A stretch of DNA of 17,611 bases from an uncultured Eubacteriales bacterium (GTDB taxonomy: Bacteria > Bacillota > Clostridia > Christensenellales > Borkfalkiaceae): contig UQPN01000031.1 of the NCBI GenBank assembly GCA_900542935.1, positions 1-17,611 of the forward strand, written 5' to 3'. The position numbers were made by a program, and so were the translations under genes. Positions 12,965 to 17,611 of this stretch are shown here, piece by piece. The notes under the pieces are model-generated. The model was not told the origin of the DNA. It did not search any database and saw nothing but the letters and a program-made list of their open reading frames with translations. The first letter of the stretch is position 1. Every line of letters begins with the position of its first letter.

Positions 12965-13170
12965 TATTTTGCCTTTTCGGCAACCGAAAACAAGCACGGA
13001 GAAAATTTGTTTGCGAGATTTTATGAGTGGCGGACAGAACGGAAGTCAACGAAACAGCCGAAAAATTATTGCGTTGACGGCAGGAAGTAATGCGAATTTT
13101 CGGCAATAATTTTTGCCGTTGACTTCCGTTTTTCTCTGTGCTACCCATACTCACCGAAAAGGCAAAAATA
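12965..13170. repeat. Three-tier nested inverted repeat (about 200 bp)
   Basis: This gene-free stretch is highly structured. Outer arms TTTTGCCTTTTCGG (12967-12980) and CCGAAAAGGCAAAA (13154-13167) pair 14/14. Middle arms GCACGGAGAAAA (12994-13005) and TTTTCTCTGTGC (13130-13141) pair 11/12. Inner arms AACGGAAGTCAACG (13038-13051) and CGTTGACTTCCGTT (13117-13130) pair 14/14. Core arms AAAAATTATTGC (13061-13072) and GCAATAATTTTT (13103-13114) pair 12/12, around a 30-nt loop containing a degenerate further copy of the GTTGAC/GGAAGT motif. TA dinucleotides border both ends. Candidates: MITE with TA duplication, transfer or replication origin, or regulator-binding region. Confidence 0.75.
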
Positions 13171-13212
13171 TAATTGAAAAACCAACTATCGGCAGGCAAT
13201 ATTTTTACAAAA

Positions 13213-13218
13213 ATTATA
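13213..13218 (-). promoter_or_regulatory. Possible -10 box for the sigma-like operon
   Basis: TATAAT on the minus strand; the nearest -35-like TTGTAA (13244-13239) is 20 nt away, longer than ideal. If used, the leader of about 265 nt would contain the entire nested palindrome. Confidence 0.3.
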
Positions 13219-13249
13219 CAATTCATTGAAGAAAAATTTTACAAGTCGA

Positions 13250-13293
13250 TGATATAATCTCGATTAAAACTTAGGGCTATTTACCTTAGGTAA
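13250..13293 (+). promoter_or_regulatory. Extended -10 promoter and operator-like palindrome for lipoprotein gene
   Basis: TGATATAAT (13250-13258) is an extended -10 element with no good -35. Downstream, TTACCTTAGGTAA (13281-13293) has 5-bp arms around 3 nt and lies in the leader, where a repressor could act. AAGGAG follows 8-9 nt before the ATG at 13319. Confidence 0.45.
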
Positions 13294-13318
13294 TAAATGC
13301 TGTTAAGGAGACTTTTAT

Positions 13319-13795
13319 ATGAAAATCGGAAAAAATACTATTCGATTTGGCAGTGCTTTTAAAAGGCTTTTTGCTGTAATTCTAAGCGTATTATTTTGCG
13401 GAACGTTTACCGCCTGTGGTAAACAACAGGATAAAGAAACCAAGTACAACGTGGCAATCCGCGTAGGTTGTAGTGATGGAACGTATGTTACTTTCCCGGT
13501 GGGAACGGATGAGGAACATATTACTTTACAATATGATGGCATAGAACGCACTTATTGGGTAGTAAGTTATAATTTACCCGATCACCCGCGTTATGGAGAT
13601 GATTGGTTTAAACCGAGTAGCGAAGGGGCAAATGTGTTCGGAAAAACAATGACATATTGTGCGCCGGGTGGATTAAATCAATCATATAAGGGTCCGATTA
13701 AAGAAAAAGGCGAATATTGCATTTCAATTTATGCGGATTCGACATCGAATTTATGGTATTTTAGATCAATATATTTATTTATAACAATAATTTGA
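13319..13795 (+). CDS. Small lipoprotein of unknown function
   Basis: 158 residues. The N-terminus has a basic segment (KIGKNTIRFGSAFKR), a hydrophobic core (LFAVILSVLFCGTF) and a lipobox-like FTAC with lipidated C33, so it should be exported and anchored on the outer membrane face. The mature part starts GKQQDKETKYN and is a small beta-rich domain with aromatic residues (VTFPVGTDEEHITLQYDGIERTYWVV). The end is unusually hydrophobic (SIYLFITII), so a 3' truncation or frameshift is possible. The ATG at 13319 follows AAGGAG. It lies 14 nt before the large surface protein and shares its promoter, which suggests partners at the cell surface. No family was recognised. Confidence 0.7.
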   Translation: MKIGKNTIRFGSAFKRLFAVILSVLFCGTFTACGKQQDKETKYNVAIRVGCSDGTYVTFPVGTDEEHITLQYDGIERTYWVVSYNLPDHPRYGDDWFKPSSEGANVFGKTMTYCAPGGLNQSYKGPIKEKGEYCISIYADSTSNLWYFRSIYLFITII

Positions 13796-13809
13796 AAAGG
13801 AAAACTATT

Positions 13810-16800
13810 ATGACAAAAACGAAAAAAATTGTTCTACCTCTGTTTGTTGCTCTAATCGCATTATTAAGTATCCTTGCTCTTATGGGCTCCACAATCAAGG
13901 CGTCTGTTTATGCAGATAGTATAATATATTTTTCAGATGAAAAGTATACAGAAAGTGATGTTTTGATTAATAGTGATGGGAGTGAATCTAACAAAAATAT
14001 TCAGACTTTTTCTGAGGAAGTAAAATCAGCATCCGTTGGAACTTCTTTTCCTGAACTTTCACAGGTTATTCCTCTTAAGTATCTGGAATCTTCGAATGAG
14101 GAAGATGTCTTTCAGTATAACGGCAATGAGTATGGTTTTTATGTTGCAAAAGCCGGAAATTATTTTGATGTCCTTTTGATAGACTTTGTATATGAGTTTC
14201 AAGACGAAAAAACTCATTCAGACCTTGAATACAAAATACGAATCAAGCCGATACTGCAGCAGACATTCTTTCGAAGCGAAGATGAGAACGGTAATTATAT
14301 ATGGACTAAATCCGAATTAAGTAATTACAGATATTATGTGGCAAATCCTCGATTTTTAAGTATTGTTCAGAATGAAAATGCCTTAAATTATGAAGATAAT
14401 GGGTATAATAAATCAACCGATGACGGGGTGATCATTCAGCAATTCAGAATCAATTATGGGAAAATCAGTTACGCAACAGAAGATGATTTGAGTGAAATTA
14501 TAAACAAATTTGGGGCAGATATGCTTGTTGATACTACCTGTTCAATATTGGATGATGTTTGTCCGGGGTTAGGCACCGTCGCGGGGCTTATAAAGGATTT
14601 TCATGATCTGGGTGTCGATATTTATGAAACCGGAAAAGAGTCGACTGTTCTCGCCGATAACGAAAATAATATCGAGACGCGGTTTTCTAAAACGGAGCAA
14701 AGAAACAATGCTCAATTTAAAGGTTATTCTCGTGTAGCGGGTTTTATGCCGAAGGAAGAAATAATTCTGTCCGATGCAAATGATTCCTTTGCTGAGATGA
14801 TAGTTGTTTTAAATGATGCAAATTATAAAAGTAGGTTAATGCAATTTTGCGAATTTGATATAGCGCGCAGAAGCGGAAATTATTCATCAATGGAATATGT
14901 TGTCGGAAATTGGCGCGATGAAGAGGCGCCGTCGCTTAATTTTTCAACACAACGTATATTATTTGAAGATCAGGCTCCTGAATTTGAAGTTAAAGAAAAT
15001 AATGTAGAAGGGGAAGACATTTCCGTATATCTTCTTCAAAACGGCAAACAGACAATTATGTTTGAACCTGAATACTCCGGGGCCTACAAGTTTGATTTAG
15101 GAAATTCTGTTGGCGTAGATTTATGCGTAGCCGATTTTAATGGAAACATTATAGAAGGAAACGGTTATTATGATTTAAGAGCTGGTGAAAAGTATCGTAT
15201 TATTGTTGTTTCTAAGGGAGAAAAAGTAATAACGTCGCTTGGTATCAGCCTGGCTGACGGTAAACATTCCGGTACGATTTATACCAACGAACAACAGCTA
15301 CTCAAGCTGAATATTCTTCAACCAGATGTATACAATTTGTCAACGGGTAGCACAAATTGTTTAATAAAAAATATTTTTACAAAAACGAACCAGGGGTTAG
15401 TTCCGTACTCGGAGTACAGCGATTATACTTCCTATTCGACAATCAGCATACCTTTATATGCAGATGAATATTTTGTTTTGCTGTTTAACGATTCAAATCA
15501 AAGTTGTAGCTTTAATTTTGATTCGGAAATCTGTGGGCTTGCAGAATCGGATGTTGACAATAAGATTAATGCAGACGGATTCAATTATGTATACCTTAAA
15601 TTTAAGCTGAGTACGGGTAATTATACGTGTACAATTCCTAATGCGCATAATTATATCGTTTTAAACGATGCCATGGAGTCAATAGGATTAATAAGGTATA
15701 GCAACGGAAATTTTGAATTTGAAAATTCTTATAATGTTGTTTACATAGGAGTACTTGCAAGTAAAGGCGAAGTTGATATTTATTTAAACTTATCAGAATA
15801 TTCATATACTTGGAAAGTGGACGGAAAAGTCGTAAGTAATAATGTAGAGTTAGAAAGAGGCAACAGCTATACCATAGAGTTTTATATTAACGGAGTTGAG
15901 CAAGGCGATGATTTTATCAGTTATATAGATAAGAATGACAAGGCGCTTGCAGAAGGCATCAAATTTTCCGGTAATCAATTAACACTTATGGATTATTGCC
16001 CTATTGGAAAATCTTTTGAAATCAAGTATTCTTTAAGTGCTTCGGCCGAATCAAAGAGCGGTTTAACGATAACGCCCAAATATACAGTAACTTTTGAGGG
16101 CATAAATGTTACTAATGATGAGGACCTTACATTTAACTGGGTGCAGACAGGCGATCTTGCAAAGATCTATTACACCTTATCTAATGGTACCATCACGTGT
16201 AGCGGAACGATAGATACGGCCGGGTATATTTCAGGAAAAATTTATAGAGAAGATTTGACTAAATTCACGTCGACTTTCGGAATAAGTAGCGCTACGATAT
16301 CGATAAAACAGATAGGAGTAAATACTTCAAAGGGAGTTGAAGTGATAAAGCTGGAAACATCTTTTACCCAAACAGTACATATGACATATGGTGGCGGAAC
16401 GGGTACAAAGAACGATAAATTTATAATTTCCAGCAATAGGCATTTCAAAAATTTAAAGCTAAGCAAAACAAACAATAATTATTTTAAAATCACAAAATAC
16501 ATCTCTCTTGAAGGTAATATAATTGATAATTTCTATGGTGTTATTGATAATGATCAATTGATCGTGATTGGTTGGAAACCTTCAGGGGGGAATGAAATGG
16601 GGATAATTTTGCATAATTATGGAATAATAAAAAATCTTCATGTCAATATAGATTATAATTTTAGCTTATCAGGCTTTGGCGAGCAGACAATAGGTGGAAT
16701 TGTTTGCTACAATGAGAGCAGCGGGGTAATAGAAACTTGTAGTATAAATAATGAATTAAAGGCAAGCCGGTTGGATTTTATGTCTACTGTGGGCGGAATT

Positions 16801-17250
16801 GTTGGCGTTAATAATGGTACTATTCGTGATTGTTGGGCAACTGCCGATGTTAAGACAAGCGGAACATTTGGTGTGATTGCAGGAATAAATTATGGTATTA
16901 TTACAGGCTGTTGTGGAATGGGTAAAATTACACAACAAGTTAGCAAGTATGACGGTGCCTATGAGTTAAGTCGTGTGGGCGGTATTGCTGGATTGAACGA
17001 AAAAGGTGGAAAAATATCTAATTGTGTTGGAGGAACTAAGGATGATTCATATTTAAGGGTTGTTATTGATGTGGAATATGTAGATGATGAAGCGTTGGCT
17101 CCATATTCTGGTCCCATCGCGGGAGAGAATAAAGGGGAAATAAGTAATTGTAGTAATTATGGTTATACTATTAATACAGGCAACCTGCATTCATGGAAAA
17201 AGTGGTTCCACACTTATGCACAATTAAAAAATATAAATAATAACATATAA
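13810..17250 (+). CDS. Large secreted surface protein with C-terminal GLUG repeats
   Basis: 1146 residues. A signal peptide at 1-35 (KTKK, a long hydrophobic core, V-Y-A before D36) directs export. Residues about 40-320 form an unassigned N-terminal region with a hydrophobic stretch near 245-265 (CPGLGTVAGLIKDFHDLG). About 390-840 is beta-rich, probably Ig-like or bacterial prepeptidase-like domains. GGGTGTKNDKFIISSNRHFKNL at about 861 is the usual lead-in to GLUG regions. Five GLUG-like units follow near 961, 994, 1019, 1056 and 1101 (GGIVGVNNGTIRDC type), predicted to form a beta-helix as in adhesins and IgA-peptidase-like proteins. No LPxTG, transmembrane anchor, SLH or dockerin is seen at the end, so anchoring is unclear and the lipoprotein may serve. 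The ATG at 13810 follows AAAGGA; a TTG at 13792 is less likely. Base composition is more AT-rich than the rest. Confidence 0.8.
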   Translation: MTKTKKIVLPLFVALIALLSILALMGSTIKASVYADSIIYFSDEKYTESDVLINSDGSESNKNIQTFSEEVKSASVGTSFPELSQVIPLKYLESSNEEDVFQYNGNEYGFYVAKAGNYFDVLLIDFVYEFQDEKTHSDLEYKIRIKPILQQTFFRSEDENGNYIWTKSELSNYRYYVANPRFLSIVQNENALNYEDNGYNKSTDDGVIIQQFRINYGKISYATEDDLSEIINKFGADMLVDTTCSILDDVCPGLGTVAGLIKDFHDLGVDIYETGKESTVLADNENNIETRFSKTEQRNNAQFKGYSRVAGFMPKEEIILSDANDSFAEMIVVLNDANYKSRLMQFCEFDIARRSGNYSSMEYVVGNWRDEEAPSLNFSTQRILFEDQAPEFEVKENNVEGEDISVYLLQNGKQTIMFEPEYSGAYKFDLGNSVGVDLCVADFNGNIIEGNGYYDLRAGEKYRIIVVSKGEKVITSLGISLADGKHSGTIYTNEQQLLKLNILQPDVYNLSTGSTNCLIKNIFTKTNQGLVPYSEYSDYTSYSTISIPLYADEYFVLLFNDSNQSCSFNFDSEICGLAESDVDNKINADGFNYVYLKFKLSTGNYTCTIPNAHNYIVLNDAMESIGLIRYSNGNFEFENSYNVVYIGVLASKGEVDIYLNLSEYSYTWKVDGKVVSNNVELERGNSYTIEFYINGVEQGDDFISYIDKNDKALAEGIKFSGNQLTLMDYCPIGKSFEIKYSLSASAESKSGLTITPKYTVTFEGINVTNDEDLTFNWVQTGDLAKIYYTLSNGTITCSGTIDTAGYISGKIYREDLTKFTSTFGISSATISIKQIGVNTSKGVEVIKLETSFTQTVHMTYGGGTGTKNDKFIISSNRHFKNLKLSKTNNNYFKITKYISLEGNIIDNFYGVIDNDQLIVIGWKPSGGNEMGIILHNYGIIKNLHVNIDYNFSLSGFGEQTIGGIVCYNESSGVIETCSINNELKASRLDFMSTVGGIVGVNNGTIRDCWATADVKTSGTFGVIAGINYGIITGCCGMGKITQQVSKYDGAYELSRVGGIAGLNEKGGKISNCVGGTKDDSYLRVVIDVEYVDDEALAPYSGPIAGENKGEISNCSNYGYTINTGNLHSWKKWFHTYAQLKNINNNI

Positions 17251-17267
17251 TAATTAAAATGATTATT

Positions 17268-17300
17268 TCGTCGCCAAAAATAAATTTTGGCGGCGATTTT
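17268..17300 (+). terminator. Intrinsic terminator after the surface-protein gene
   Basis: TCGTCGCCAAAA (17268-17279) pairs with TTTTGGCGGCGA (17285-17296), 12 bp with one G-T pair, 5-nt loop, followed by TTTT. It closes the lipoprotein/surface-protein transcript 18 nt after the stop codon. Confidence 0.85.
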
Positions 17301-17611
17301 CATAATTGTCTTTAATGATGCATTAATTGGAAAATTTGTAAGGATTATTTTAATTATCCATACATAAAAGAAATGTTTGTAGGCAAGTAATATTTTGCTT
17401 TGCGACAGCTCTGCGTTCGTTGTGTTGAATATAGTTTTGTTTTAAAAAGGCAAAAAATTTTTGTAAGAAATATCGCGAAAAATGTTTTAACGAACAGAAA
17501 AACGGTTATAAAACGTATACAAGCGGAGGCTATTTTCTGCTTGTAAGAAAAATTACATAGAATTATTCGTTAATCAGAATGTGCGGATAGGAAAGTGTCC
17601 GCAACGGTGAC
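17301..17611. other. AT-rich stretch without a recognised gene
   Basis: No credible coding frame or known RNA was found. Two hairpins are visible: TACAAGC (17518-17524) with GCTTGTA downstream around a purine-rich loop, and TGCGGA (17582-17587) with TCCGCA (17598-17603) at the right edge. They could belong to the leader of a gene beyond the window. Confidence 0.4.

Noticed and set aside
12965..13170. CRISPR-like array in the repeated GTTGAC/GGAAGT region
   Set aside because: Copies are mostly inverted rather than direct, with irregular spacing and no uniform spacers.
17581..17611. Start of an RNase P RNA or riboswitch at the right edge
   Set aside because: GGAAAG next to a short hairpin is only superficially similar; the conserved cores of these RNAs are not present in the bases available.

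Overview
The window looks like a mosaic stretch of a low-to-mid GC Gram-positive chromosome, most likely Bacillota/Clostridia and probably a gut lineage known mainly from metagenomes. Reasons: a CpsB-type PHP phosphatase, a VanZ-like protein and a SpoIIE/RsbU-type phosphatase in one operon; strong GGAGG-type ribosome sites with some TTG/GTG starts; an ArdA plus large-serine-recombinase module of the kind carried by Firmicute conjugative elements; and a GLUG-repeat surface protein. This assignment is inference. No rRNA, tRNA or CRISPR array was found.

Layout. (1) 1-414, minus: partial ORF running off the left edge. Its first ~33 residues look like the head of a CCA-adding enzyme and the rest like a Cys-rich zinc-ribbon protein, so it is probably a chimera. 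(2) 460-511: two back-to-back promoters sharing one palindromic -35 hexamer. (3) 558-3987, plus, GC-rich: DagK-like lipid kinase, PAS-like/PP2C phosphatase, CpsB-like PHP phosphatase, VanZ-like membrane protein. This is an envelope/signalling operon. (4) 4037-8425, plus, different codon use: a broken acetyl-esterase-like gene, a GH1 beta-glucosidase and a GH94-like phosphorylase. Together they form an intracellular oligosaccharide-breakdown cassette without transporter or regulator. (5) 8481-8568: palindromic, MITE-like hairpin. (6) 8579-11921, minus: remnant of an integrative/conjugative element (large serine recombinase, decayed ATPase tail fused to a small ICE protein, ArdA, a 32-aa micro-ORF, two small hypothetical genes). 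(7) 11974-12940, minus: a sigma-like HTH protein and a 77-aa partner, closed by a strong terminator. (8) 12965-13170: a three-tier nested inverted repeat. (9) 13253-17300, plus, AT-rich: promoter, small lipoprotein, 1146-aa secreted GLUG-repeat protein, terminator. (10) 17301-17611: no gene seen.

How it fits together. The GC-rich operon reads as resident chromosome. The sugar cassette, the ICE remnant and the surface-protein pair look like successive acquisitions with abrupt joins near 316, 3988-4060 and 10583-10590. Whether each join is biological or an assembly chimera cannot be settled from sequence alone. The most unusual items are the nested palindrome at 12965-13170, the recombinase whose own terminator lies upstream of its stop codon, the inverted pair of promoter-like motifs in front of that recombinase, and the divergent promoter pair sharing one -35 box.
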